NCBI GenBank assembly: GCA_025352525.1
Contig: JANXTG010000199.1
Location: 1 to 44,204, forward strand
Reading direction: 5' to 3'
DNA length: 44,204 nt
Origin: Ferruginibacter sp.
GTDB taxonomy: Bacteria; Bacteroidota; Bacteroidia; Chitinophagales; Chitinophagaceae
Made by a program: the position numbers and the translations under genes. The notes beneath the pieces were generated by a model. That model saw only the letters and a list, made by a program, of their open reading frames with translations, was not told where the DNA came from and did not search any database. Of the stretch, positions 17,499 through 25,865 are shown piece after piece (positions within the stretch are counted from its first letter, which is position 1; each line of letters opens with the position of its first letter).

Positions 17499-18152
17499 CT
17501 AATCTAGCAGCCTGTTTTTCATTGCATAAAAAATAAGCCCTACAGAATTTTTTACCCCAAACCTTTCCATTAGCCTGTCTTTTATTGCTTCAACTGTACG
17601 AGCACTAATAAATATTTTAGAGGCAATTTCCGTAGCGGTAAATTCCATTGCTACCAGCATTAAAACTTCTTTTTCCCGCTCGCTGAGTACGGCTTCGGAT
17701 GCAAGCGATGGATTAAATTTTTGCTTGCTGTAATTCTTTTTTATAAGAATTCTGTTTACAAAAGGGCTAAGGTAAAATCCGGTACGCTTTACATCATTAA
17801 TTGCTTTGTAAACTTCTGCAGGCTCCGTATTTTTGAGTAAGTATCCTGCTGCTCCGCAATCCATTAAGTGACCTACAAACCGATCATCTTCGTACATAGT
17901 AAGAATGATAACCCTTATTGTAGGAAACATTTTAGTAATAGCTTTCGTAGCATCTATACCATCCTTTATCGGCATTTTTAAATCGCACAATATTATCTCA
18001 GGCATACTATCAGGTATCATACTCAATAACTCTTCTCCGTTTTCTGCCTCTAATACAAACCGCAGGTTTGTATATTGTCGCATAGAAAGAATTACCCCTT
18101 TTCTAAAGATTTTATGATCGTCTGCAATTCCTATTTTTATTTCGGGAAGCAT
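17499..18152 (-). CDS. NarL/FixJ-family response regulator
   Basis: A 217-residue regulator: receiver with the acidic pair (IADDHKIFRKG) and phospho-acceptor Asp57 (ILCDLKMPIKDG), LTMYEDD switch and KNTEPAEVYKAI lysine region, then a LuxR-type helix-turn-helix (LSEREKEVLMLVAMEFTATEIA, SARTVEAIKDRL). It is the third gene of a minus-strand operon behind the histidine kinase at 18210, which is its likely phosphodonor. It closely resembles the orphan regulators at 20268 and 24224, including the GLIFYAMKNRLLD ending. Confidence 0.95.
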   Translation of the reverse strand: MLPEIKIGIADDHKIFRKGVILSMRQYTNLRFVLEAENGEELLSMIPDSMPEIILCDLKMPIKDGIDATKAITKMFPTIRVIILTMYEDDRFVGHLMDCGAAGYLLKNTEPAEVYKAINDVKRTGFYLSPFVNRILIKKNYSKQKFNPSLASEAVLSEREKEVLMLVAMEFTATEIASKIFISARTVEAIKDRLMERFGVKNSVGLIFYAMKNRLLD

Positions 18153-18209
18153 AGAAAGTTAAAAGAAATTTTTAATCGTAAGATAATATTTAATTTAACA
18201 ATATCATTA

Positions 18210-19034
18210 CTACAAATTACCATTATTAGGTATTTCTAAAGTAATTTTATAGTAGGTATTGCTTGAATCTATTTCAAACATAATTTTACTGTTTAAAACT
18301 TTAATCCGGCTTGCAATATTTTTTAATCCAAGTCCGGTACCCATATAGTTCAATTTTTCATATTCAGTTTGAATAATTCCTTTACCATCGTGATGTATAC
18401 GAATATATAGGTTATTGTCGCTTACATTTTGTGTGAGATGTATAAATCCTGCATTGCTATGCTTAATAATGTTATTTATAATTTCTTGTACGACTCTAAA
18501 TACCAGCATTTCTCTTTCGCTGGATAACCTTTCCCTGTAATCGTGAAAACGTGCAGACGCCTTTATTACGCCACTACCATTAATTTTTTGAAAAAGATCA
18601 TTAGTAGCACTTTCTAATCCGAAATTTTTAAGGGTTGGCGGCATTAAGCTATGGCTGATGTTTCTTACCAGTTGTATGGCGTCGTCAATAATCTGCTTTG
18701 CACTTAAAATACTTTGTATCTGCTGTGATTTTTCCTGGTTTACCAGGTTTTCATTTAAGTACAAACGAACAGTCGCTAATAATGGACCAGCATCATCATG
18801 CAGATCTGCAGCAATCCGCTGTCTTTCTTCTTCCTGAAAACGAATGCTTGCTTTTAAATAGATTTCCTGCTTTTCTTCTTCCAGCCGCTTCATTGATTTA
18901 TGGTACCTAATAATTTTGCGTTGGTGTATAGTAACAAATACAATTATTACAACCGCAAGTATCAGCATACTTGCAGAGCCTGTAACCATCATTCTATTTC
19001 CAAGAGAATTATCTGTAACCTGCAAAAAAAACAT
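18210..19034 (-). CDS. NarL-type sensor histidine kinase (HisKA_3)
   Basis: A 274-residue kinase with one membrane helix near the N-terminus (about residues 17-36, VTGSASMLILAVVIIVFVTI), a coiled-coil linker (SMKRLEEEKQEIYLKA), the HisKA_3 dimerisation domain with phospho-acceptor His79 (RIAADLHDDAGPLLA) and a HATPase domain (VVQEIINNIIKHSNA, GTGLGLKNIASRI). No sensor domain is present, so sensing is likely done by the multi-pass membrane protein encoded just upstream with a 5-base gap, or by another partner. It should feed the adjacent regulator at 17499 and possibly the two similar orphan regulators on the plus strand (inference). Confidence 0.94.
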   Translation of the reverse strand: MFFLQVTDNSLGNRMMVTGSASMLILAVVIIVFVTIHQRKIIRYHKSMKRLEEEKQEIYLKASIRFQEEERQRIAADLHDDAGPLLATVRLYLNENLVNQEKSQQIQSILSAKQIIDDAIQLVRNISHSLMPPTLKNFGLESATNDLFQKINGSGVIKASARFHDYRERLSSEREMLVFRVVQEIINNIIKHSNAGFIHLTQNVSDNNLYIRIHHDGKGIIQTEYEKLNYMGTGLGLKNIASRIKVLNSKIMFEIDSSNTYYKITLEIPNNGNL

Positions 19035-19039
19035 GTTAG

Positions 19040-19759
19040 TTAGGGGTTGGTAGCATTGGTAAAAGTAAAATCATCATCCAGGTTCATATTTTTTGGAAGT
19101 TGTATTATATCGGCATCTGTTTGTACTCTTTCATTTGCAAACCATGCTGCAGCAAGTATGATATTTTTTGTGATTGTTACTCCTGAGTAAATAACAAACA
19201 TTTGGTTCAGAATTTCTTTATTCGATGTTGAAAATAAAAATAATAGAAAAAACAAGTTCCCTGTGAAGTAAATAAACAAACCAACAATTAACCAAAAAGA
19301 GATTGACCTGAAAAGAGGAATGGTTGAAACAATTTGCATCTTTTCATAAAAATAAAATATAATTATTAGTATAAATACAGCAAATTCAACAAGTGCTGGG
19401 TAGTTATTAAAAGTATCATGGTCCGAAACAAAAAAATTAATAATACAATAACCCCAAAAAGGAATAATTGAGAAAATTATAACTTTCTTAAATAATTTAT
19501 TTTGGAATAAAATAGAAAAGAAAAAAACCAGAATTGTATATTCTATCGCTATATAAATTCTCAAGATAAATAGATAAGCAGTTTTTGAATGTTCGACATT
19601 TAAAACATATAAACTCGCTATTGAAAAAAAAGCTAGAAAAATACTATAAACTAAAAAAACCTTTAAATAATTTGTATTTATTTTTTTTAAAAAAAATAAT
19701 CCAAAAATTAAAGGTATTAATTCTGATAAATAAGTAGATAGTGATTGAGTGTCCAGAAT
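19040..19759 (-). CDS. Multi-pass membrane protein of the histidine-kinase operon; start probably ATT or CTG
   Basis: The ORF track gives 174 residues from a TTG at 19564, but the same frame stays open 65 more codons to a stop at 19772-19774. The added part (SLSTYLSELIPLIFGLFFLKK, then a second hydrophobic helix) reads as coding: it supplies two more membrane helices, making about seven in all. No ATG, GTG or TTG occurs in the added part. A promoter-like TATTTTTG (19773-19780) lies just in front, so translation probably starts at ATT 19759 or CTG 19756. The soluble ending is DIIQLPKNMNLDDDFTF. It is 5 bases from the kinase gene, so it is probably a membrane sensor or partner of the kinase. 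I know of no named family. Confidence 0.65.
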   Translation of the reverse strand: MLDTQSLSTYLSELIPLIFGLFFLKKINTNYLKVFLVYSIFLAFFSIASLYVLNVEHSKTAYLFILRIYIAIEYTILVFFFSILFQNKLFKKVIIFSIIPFWGYCIINFFVSDHDTFNNYPALVEFAVFILIIIFYFYEKMQIVSTIPLFRSISFWLIVGLFIYFTGNLFFLLFLFSTSNKEILNQMFVIYSGVTITKNIILAAAWFANERVQTDADIIQLPKNMNLDDDFTFTNATNP

Positions 19760-19772
19760 ATGTATGTTTTTT

Positions 19773-19780
19773 CAAAAATA
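19773..19780 (-). promoter_or_regulatory. Candidate promoter (-7 element) of the membrane protein - kinase - regulator operon
   Basis: Minus-strand TATTTTTG is an exact TAnnTTTG match. It lies about 14 bases before the proposed ATT start, similar to the short leaders of other genes here. Confidence 0.45.
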
Positions 19781-20267
19781 AACATTATTCTGATAATTCA
19801 ACTAAACCAAATCTAATAAAAACTCAATTAAGTGCTCTCTTACTGAACTAAACATAGGTAATAATTTTTTGTGTTAAGGAATGTTATTAAGGTATTAAAG
19901 CAAATTTGTTTTATTTTGTATTCTCACGCAATCGCTATATTTTATTTTCGTATTTATACTTATCTATTCTAATCCTTTACAGTATTGCATTGTAGAAGAT
20001 TTTGATTAAAATAAAATCTGATATTAAAGGTAAAACTACATTAAATATACCGTATTTTTACTATTAGATTGGTGTAATACTACTAAGTATTTTTAATATA
20101 ATTCAGTAAGGTTATCAACATTTATTAGAATAAGTGAATATCTTTTGAAGTTCATTAGGTTCCAATTGATTTTTTTCGTGATGCTTGTTTACATTTTTTT
20201 TAAATTCGATGATATTCATCTAAATTCACAGTGTTCTTTTGACAAATCCTACTTATTCGAAACTCCA
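19781..20267. other. Long AT-rich intergenic region between divergent regulatory genes
   Basis: About 490 bases with no supportable gene. It carries a promoter-like TATTTTCG (19943-19950, plus strand), a TAAATTCG (20201-20208, plus strand) about 60 bases before the regulator's ATG, and a small inverted repeat AATACT-ACTA-AGTATT near 20090. The ORF track extends the next gene into this region, but the extra residues lack receiver character. It probably holds the control region of the orphan regulator. Confidence 0.4.
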
Positions 20268-20930
20268 ATGGCCTCCAACCAAATAAAAATTGCAATTGCA
20301 GACGATCATAAAATTTTTAGAGACGGCATTAAAATGGCGCTTTCTGATAAGGAAAACCTAAAAATACTATGGGAGGCCGAGGATGGAAAGGATATGATGC
20401 ATAAAATAGGCATCAAAATGCCTGATGTTTTATTGATGGATATTCGAATGCCCGAAATTGATGGAATAAATGCCATTCAAATCTTACGCAAAGAATACGA
20501 AACTGTAAAAATTATTGTCCTCACCATGTACGATGACCATCAGATGATTACAAAAATGATGGAAATGGGTGCAAATGCTTATCTCACCAAAACTACTGAC
20601 CCTGAAGAAATTTACGAAGCTATTCTTACCTGTATGAACGAAGATTATTATTTTAATGATCTTGTAAACGCTGCAGTTATGGGGAAGCTCATGCAAAAGA
20701 AAAGTGTAAGGCAGATTTATGGCGACAGCCTTCCGGTTACTTTTAGCGAAAAAGAAATAAAAATACTTCAATTGCTATCAGAAGATAAAACCACAGAAGA
20801 AATATCTAAAGTTATATTTTTAAGCCCCCGAACAATTGAAACCATCAGGCAAAACATGAAGAGTAAAGTTAACGCTAAAACCATTGGCGGGCTTATTATG
20901 TATGCAATGAGAAACAAGCTTATTGAATAA
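20268..20930 (+). CDS. NarL/FixJ-family response regulator (orphan)
   Basis: A 220-residue regulator from ATG 20268; the ORF track starts 41 codons earlier, in residues that do not fit the family. The receiver starts MASNQIKIAIADDHKIFRDG, with Asp58 as the phospho-acceptor (LLMDIRMPEIDG), LTMYDDH and the TKTTDPEEIYEA lysine segment. The LuxR-type helix-turn-helix is FSEKEIKILQLLSEDKTTEEIS / SPRTIETIRQNM, with a GLIMYAMRNKLIE ending. No kinase is encoded beside it on this strand; the nearest is the divergent kinase at 18210. It precedes the large secreted T9SS protein by 324 bases and is most similar, in this window, to the regulator at 24224. Confidence 0.94.
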   Translation: MASNQIKIAIADDHKIFRDGIKMALSDKENLKILWEAEDGKDMMHKIGIKMPDVLLMDIRMPEIDGINAIQILRKEYETVKIIVLTMYDDHQMITKMMEMGANAYLTKTTDPEEIYEAILTCMNEDYYFNDLVNAAVMGKLMQKKSVRQIYGDSLPVTFSEKEIKILQLLSEDKTTEEISKVIFLSPRTIETIRQNMKSKVNAKTIGGLIMYAMRNKLIE

Positions 20931-21254
20931 GCATTGGATTGTTTAAAATCCTAAAAAAAGTAATAATAAATAAAAAAATATTCATCCCCGGCCCCCTAAA
21001 ATTTGTAATATTGATTCAACCTGTTGATTAAAGAAAATAATTTCAGATATAAACACAAAATCATCGAATATCAAAATCTGATGTATTGTGGATCTCGTAA
21101 AATTGTTTATAGCATACTATTTGCAATGCTTCAATATTAAGCTTTAAAATTACTAAGACAGTACAATTTTGCTGCAACAAAATCGTTACAATTAGTGTCT
21201 TGTGTTTAAGATAATTATTGAATTTGATTCTGTTTATCCGCTGAAAAAAATATT
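20931..21254. other. Intergenic region upstream of the PKD protein gene
   Basis: About 320 bases without a gene. A near-consensus TGAATTTG (21219-21226) with a TTG 17 bases upstream (21200-21202) may be the promoter of the PKD protein gene, giving a leader of about 25 bases. I see no terminator-like hairpin after the upstream regulator. Confidence 0.3.
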
Positions 21255-24077
21255 TTGAATAAATTATTGATTCTATTTATACCTTTTTTCATTTGTTATT
21301 GTTCATTTTCCGTAAATGGGCAAAGTTCCAGCTTTACTTATCAAAGTTCCAATGGTACATTCTGTAGCCCTATAACTATAAATTTTACGCAAACATATAC
21401 AGGAAATCCTATTGGTTTTACCTGGAACTTTGGCAACGGACAAACGAGTAACTCGTTTAATCCGTCTATTATTTATTCAGCTCCCGGAACTTATAATGTA
21501 AAGCTTGTAACAGTTTATAACGAACAGGCAATCGAAACATCTCAAACCATAATTATTAACCAAAGCATTACTGCTTCTTTAACTGCTAATAGAAATTATA
21601 TTTGCACACCGGGAAATATTTCATTCACAGCAAATTCTTTGGGTAACATAGGAACTTATGACTGGAGTTTTGGAGATGGCAGCCCCAACGTAACGACAAA
21701 TTCATCTACCATAAATCATAATTATTCAGGATTTGGAAATTTTACAGCTACAGTAAAGGCCACAGATGTATCCGGTTGCGCTGCTTCGAGCACAACTGAT
21801 ATCATAGTGCAAAAGCCACCCGTTACAGGTACTGTGTTTCCAATAAAAGGTTGTATACCTGCCAAAGTAAATTTTACAGCCAACGTGATTGTACCTAATG
21901 GTGCCAGTGTAACAAGTTATTCTTATGATTATGGAGATGGCAGCCCTGCATCCACAAGTGCATCGCACACATACATCACCGTAGGTTCATTTATTCCTTT
22001 AGTTACTATTACCACTAATGAAGGATGCATAAATACTTTGACTTATCCGAAAATTGCATTTGGTACACCTCCCACAAATCACATTGCTTATCCTTTAAAA
22101 AATGTATACTGTGGTTCAGAAACAGCCGTGTTTATTTCAAAAGCAAATAATGCAAATTCATGGGCATGGGATTATGGCGATGGAAGTACTCAAACGGTTA
22201 CTGATTCAACGACATCTCACAAATACGCCACGTTAGGTACAAAGACAATATCTGTAACGCCATATTTTAATGGTTGCCCCGGTTCATCTAAAAGTTTTTC
22301 TATAAATATTATTGGTGTAATAGCAGGTTATAATTATGCAAATACCTGTACTAATAAAAACAGTTTTTCATTTATCAACATATCACAGGGTAATTTATCA
22401 ACAGTGCTTTGGAATTTTGGAGATGGCAGCCCTACAAGTTCTGCGCTTAATCCAATACATACATTCCCAACAAACGGTGCATTTTTAATTACTTTAACTA
22501 TTACAGATAATATAACAGGCTGCTCAGATGTATTTACCGCCAGCATTTACACTGCAACACCAACGCTTTTAAATCCTGATAATTTAGTGTGCAGAAATAG
22601 TAATACAACTTTTACAATTCAAAATAATTATTCCAATGCTGGTGCATCTTATAAGTGGTCTGTTGTAGGATTACCCACTTTATCTAATACAACGAATCCT
22701 TACGTTTCAACGGCAAGTATATTTGGAAATTTCACAAATAACCTGGTCGTTATAAATAACGGCACACAATATTGTAATGATACCATAATACTCAATCATC
22801 CAATACTGGTTAGAGGGCCAAAATTAAGTTTTACATCTTCATCAAATGTTTGTGCTAACACGAGTTTTAATATTGTAAATACATCAAATTCTTTTGTGTC
22901 TGCTGATTCAATTAATTTTTCTTACTGGAATTATGGAATAAAACCTGCAAACGATACAACTTTTCAACCCCCACAAATTAAATTTCCTACGTCAGGAATT
23001 TACAATATCAGACTTTTTGCAAGAGATAATAACGGCTGTATAGATAGTTTAAGCAAGCAGGTTGATGTAAAACCGATTCCATTTTTGCGTATTTTTCCAC
23101 GTAATGATACTCTATGCCAAGGCAATAGTGTAACTATTATTGCTTACCACAGTGATACTCTTTTTTGGACGTCGTCTCCTACATTATCCTGCACAAAATG
23201 CGATACCACTGTTGCAAAACCAACTTCCACCACATTGTATTATGCTACAGTTAATAACAGCTTTAATTGTCCTTTTACCGACAGTACATTAATAACGGTA
23301 TATGAACCTTTTGCTGCAACCCCATTGGTAAACCCAATTTATTTATGTTTAAAAGATAGTGTAAAAATTTCGGTTTTACCTTTAGGGAAAAAGATCTTTT
23401 GGTCCCCTTCAACAAACATTTCAAACACCACAATTTATAATCCTATTGTTTCTCCACCTGTAAGTACAACATACACAGCAACTCTTACTGATTCTGTGGG
23501 TTGTTTTACAAATATAGCCTCCGTAAAAATTATTTTAAAAAGCCTTCCACAGGTGAATGCAGGACCAGATAAAATTCTTTCTTACAATTCTATGTTTACC
23601 ATTACACCTGTTTATAGCAGTAATGTAATTTCATATTTATGGATGCCAGGCGGTTTACTAAGTTGTGCAACCTGTCCTGCAACCGGTGGACTAGCTCTTA
23701 CCTCTCAACATTACTCTATTAAAGTAACCAGTGATAGTGGCTGTATATCAAAAGATGATATTAACATTTTTGTAGAATGTAAATATGCCAATTTACTTAT
23801 GCCTTCTGCATTTACTCCAAACCAAGATGGGTTAAATGATGTTTATTACCCATTAACGAGAGGAATAAAATCTATAAGAAGATTTGCAATTTATAACAGG
23901 TATGGCCAACAGGTATTTGAAGCAAAAAACTTTGTACCAAACGATAAATCTTTTGGATGGGATGGAAAATTAAATGGAATTGATCAATCTACCGGTACTT
24001 ATGTCTACATGCTTGAAACGATTTGTGATCTTGGTGAGACAATTTTAAAAAAAGATTCATTTCTCCTGTTAAGATAA
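21255..24077 (+). CDS. Large secreted PKD-repeat protein with gliding-motility C-terminal (T9SS) domain
   Basis: A 940-residue secreted protein. It appears to start with TTG directly before a signal peptide (MNKLLILFIPFFICYCSFSVNGQ); no ATG is available. At least five PKD-type repeats of about 80-90 residues follow, marked by W/YxFGDG or YDYGDG cores (WNFGNGQTSNS, WSFGDGSPNV, YDYGDGSPAS, WDYGDGSTQT, WNFGDGSPTS), each with an H/Y-x-Y...G turn and ending in beta strands with conserved Cys. The last about 90 residues (LMPSAFTPNQDGLNDVYYPL to DSFLLLR) form the gliding-motility-associated C-terminal domain that directs type IX secretion and cell-surface attachment. It is flanked by two orphan NarL regulators. 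Role: adhesin or surface-structural protein (family inference). Confidence 0.92.
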   Translation: MNKLLILFIPFFICYCSFSVNGQSSSFTYQSSNGTFCSPITINFTQTYTGNPIGFTWNFGNGQTSNSFNPSIIYSAPGTYNVKLVTVYNEQAIETSQTIIINQSITASLTANRNYICTPGNISFTANSLGNIGTYDWSFGDGSPNVTTNSSTINHNYSGFGNFTATVKATDVSGCAASSTTDIIVQKPPVTGTVFPIKGCIPAKVNFTANVIVPNGASVTSYSYDYGDGSPASTSASHTYITVGSFIPLVTITTNEGCINTLTYPKIAFGTPPTNHIAYPLKNVYCGSETAVFISKANNANSWAWDYGDGSTQTVTDSTTSHKYATLGTKTISVTPYFNGCPGSSKSFSINIIGVIAGYNYANTCTNKNSFSFINISQGNLSTVLWNFGDGSPTSSALNPIHTFPTNGAFLITLTITDNITGCSDVFTASIYTATPTLLNPDNLVCRNSNTTFTIQNNYSNAGASYKWSVVGLPTLSNTTNPYVSTASIFGNFTNNLVVINNGTQYCNDTIILNHPILVRGPKLSFTSSSNVCANTSFNIVNTSNSFVSADSINFSYWNYGIKPANDTTFQPPQIKFPTSGIYNIRLFARDNNGCIDSLSKQVDVKPIPFLRIFPRNDTLCQGNSVTIIAYHSDTLFWTSSPTLSCTKCDTTVAKPTSTTLYYATVNNSFNCPFTDSTLITVYEPFAATPLVNPIYLCLKDSVKISVLPLGKKIFWSPSTNISNTTIYNPIVSPPVSTTYTATLTDSVGCFTNIASVKIILKSLPQVNAGPDKILSYNSMFTITPVYSSNVISYLWMPGGLLSCATCPATGGLALTSQHYSIKVTSDSGCISKDDINIFVECKYANLLMPSAFTPNQDGLNDVYYPLTRGIKSIRRFAIYNRYGQQVFEAKNFVPNDKSFGWDGKLNGIDQSTGTYVYMLETICDLGETILKKDSFLLLR

Positions 24078-24161
24078 AATCCAGGGCTTATTTTTAAACT
24101 TTAAATTTATTAAAGCAAGTACAAACACGTTATTTTCCGTAAGATTGTAATTTTTTAAAGG

Positions 24162-24182
24162 TACTTACGTTAATCGTAAGTA
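24162..24182. promoter_or_regulatory. Perfect palindrome, candidate operator upstream of the 24224 regulator
   Basis: TACTTACG-TTAAT-CGTAAGTA is an 8-base perfect inverted repeat with a 5-base spacer. A further half-site CCGTAAG lies about 20 bases upstream. It is 41 bases before the ATG and is not followed by a run of T, so it looks like a binding site rather than a terminator. Autoregulation by the NarL-type protein is possible. Confidence 0.45.
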
Positions 24183-24223
24183 AAGTTACTTAGCAAAAAA
24201 AGGTTACTTTTATTTATACATTT

Positions 24224-24901
24224 ATGAAAGAAGAAGTTTTAGAACCTATTAAGGTAATTATTGCTGACGACCATGTGTTGTACAGGGCCGGAGTCAAAGC
24301 AGCCTTAAGCCCGAAAACCGATATCAAAATTATTGCCGAAGCGGATAATGGTATGCACCTTATAAACATGCTTAAAACGTTAAGTGTAGATGTTATTTTG
24401 CTTGATATTCAAATGCCGATTATGGATGGTATACAAGCTTTACCGGAAATAAGGAAGATTGCTCCAAATGCAAAAGTAATTATGCTAACAATGATGGATG
24501 ACCACAGCATGATTACAAAATTGATGGAAATTGGTGCAAACAGTTACCTTTCCAAAACAAGTGACAGTGAAATCATTTACGAGGCTATAAAAACTTGCCA
24601 CAAGGATGAATATTATTTTAACACGCTTACAAACCAGGCCTTGTTAACCAATTTAAAACAACGCAATATCCAAATTCCACAACAACTGGTAGCGCAAGAT
24701 GTACACCTGAATGAAAAGGAAACAACTATTTTACGCCTGATGTGTGAAGAAAAAAGCACAAAAGAAATTGCTGATATTGTTGAGCTAAGTCCAAGAACTG
24801 TAGAAGCATTGCGTGACAAATTAAAAGTAAAAACGGGTGCAAAAAGTACAGCAGGCTTAATTTTATATGCTGTGAAACACAAACTAATTGAGGAATTATA
24901 A
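24224..24901 (+). CDS. NarL/FixJ-family response regulator (orphan)
   Basis: A 225-residue regulator with receiver (VIIADDHVLYRAG, phospho-acceptor Asp61 in ILLDIQMPIMDG, LTMMDDH, SKTSDSEIIYEA) and LuxR-type helix-turn-helix (LNEKETTILRLMCEEKSTKEIA / SPRTVEALRDKL), with a GLILYAVKHKLIEEL ending. It is a close relative of the regulator at 20268 and lies directly behind the PKD protein gene. No kinase is adjacent. A perfect palindrome and a TACTTTTA element (24205-24212) lie in front, a terminator behind, so it is transcribed alone. Confidence 0.94.
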   Translation: MKEEVLEPIKVIIADDHVLYRAGVKAALSPKTDIKIIAEADNGMHLINMLKTLSVDVILLDIQMPIMDGIQALPEIRKIAPNAKVIMLTMMDDHSMITKLMEIGANSYLSKTSDSEIIYEAIKTCHKDEYYFNTLTNQALLTNLKQRNIQIPQQLVAQDVHLNEKETTILRLMCEEKSTKEIADIVELSPRTVEALRDKLKVKTGAKSTAGLILYAVKHKLIEEL

Positions 24902-24929
24902 TTTTAGTTTAATTTTTATATAATTTTAA

Positions 24930-24955
24930 AATCTTCCTTTGTGGAAGATTTTTTT
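24930..24955 (+). terminator. Rho-independent terminator after the 24224 regulator
   Basis: AATCTTCC and GGAAGATT form a perfect 8-base stem with loop TTTGT, followed by a run of T. Confidence 0.8.
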
Positions 24956-24970
24956 ATTTAACCCACAACC

Positions 24971-25819
24971 ATGATATTTTATAATTATAACGGAAAGATA
25001 TTTAGTGAAAATGAAAATATTATTGGGCCAACAAACAGAGGGTTACGTTATGGTGATGGCATTTTTGAAACCATTAAATTTAAAAATGCTACCATAATTT
25101 TAGCAGATGATCACTTTAAGCGGCTGTGGCAGGGCATGAAAGCGCTGCAGTTTAGCATTCCAGTTCATTTGACTGTTGAAAAACTTACAGCAGAAATAAA
25201 TGCATTGATAAAAAAAAACAAACTGAAAGAAGCAAGAATTAGGATTACTGTTATTAGAAGTGATGGTGGTATTTATGACCCAAAAAATGATACACCCAAT
25301 TATATTATTGAAGCAATTAAACTATCCGAAGACAATGGATTATTAAATATTAATGGCCTGCAAATTTGTATTTATGAGGTTGCTTTAAAATCGATTGATT
25401 TATTCAGCAACCTAAAAAACAATAATTATTTGCCTTACTTTATGGGTGCAAAATTTGCCAAACAACAACAATGTAACGATGCACTAATTTTAAACAGCAA
25501 AGGAAATATATGCGACAGCACCATTGCGAATATATTTTTTATAAAAGATAAAATCATTTACACTACGGCCCTTAGCGAAGGCTGTGTGGCAGGTGTAATG
25601 CGGAACTGGTTAATTAATACTCTTAGGATTTTAAACTATAAAGTTGAGGAGATAATTGTAACAAAAAATATACTGTGCGAAGCAGATGAAGTTTTTTTAA
25701 GTAATTCTATTTATAACATAAAATGGGTTGGTTCTTTAGGTGACAAGAATTACACTAATATAGAAATTCAAAAAATTAATGAACTATTGCAGAGAAAATA
25801 TAAAGCGATTTTTTGTTGA
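24971..25819 (+). CDS. Class IV (fold-type IV PLP) aminotransferase
   Basis: A 282-residue PLP enzyme of the branched-chain aminotransferase / 4-amino-4-deoxychorismate lyase superfamily. The start motif GLRYGDGIFETIKF, the RITVIRSDGGIY segment, the likely Schiff-base lysine Lys149 in LKNNNYLPYFMGAKFA, and the phosphate-binding SEGCVAGVMRNWL region mark the fold. Such enzymes make branched-chain amino acids, cleave aminodeoxychorismate (PabC) in folate synthesis, or transaminate D-amino acids; the sequence alone does not decide. No folate or branched-chain amino-acid genes sit beside it. It is followed after 46 bases by the photolyase gene. Confidence 0.88.
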   Translation: MIFYNYNGKIFSENENIIGPTNRGLRYGDGIFETIKFKNATIILADDHFKRLWQGMKALQFSIPVHLTVEKLTAEINALIKKNKLKEARIRITVIRSDGGIYDPKNDTPNYIIEAIKLSEDNGLLNINGLQICIYEVALKSIDLFSNLKNNNYLPYFMGAKFAKQQQCNDALILNSKGNICDSTIANIFFIKDKIIYTTALSEGCVAGVMRNWLINTLRILNYKVEEIIVTKNILCEADEVFLSNSIYNIKWVGSLGDKNYTNIEIQKINELLQRKYKAIFC

Positions 25820-25865
25820 GACAATTAAATAAAACATAAAATAAATTGTAATAAAAAACACACAA

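Noticed and set aside
20145-20267. Longer start of the 20268 regulator
   Set aside because: The 41 extra residues look like a hydrophobic stretch and do not align with NarL regulators; the ATG at 20268 begins MASNQIKIAIADDH, a normal start.
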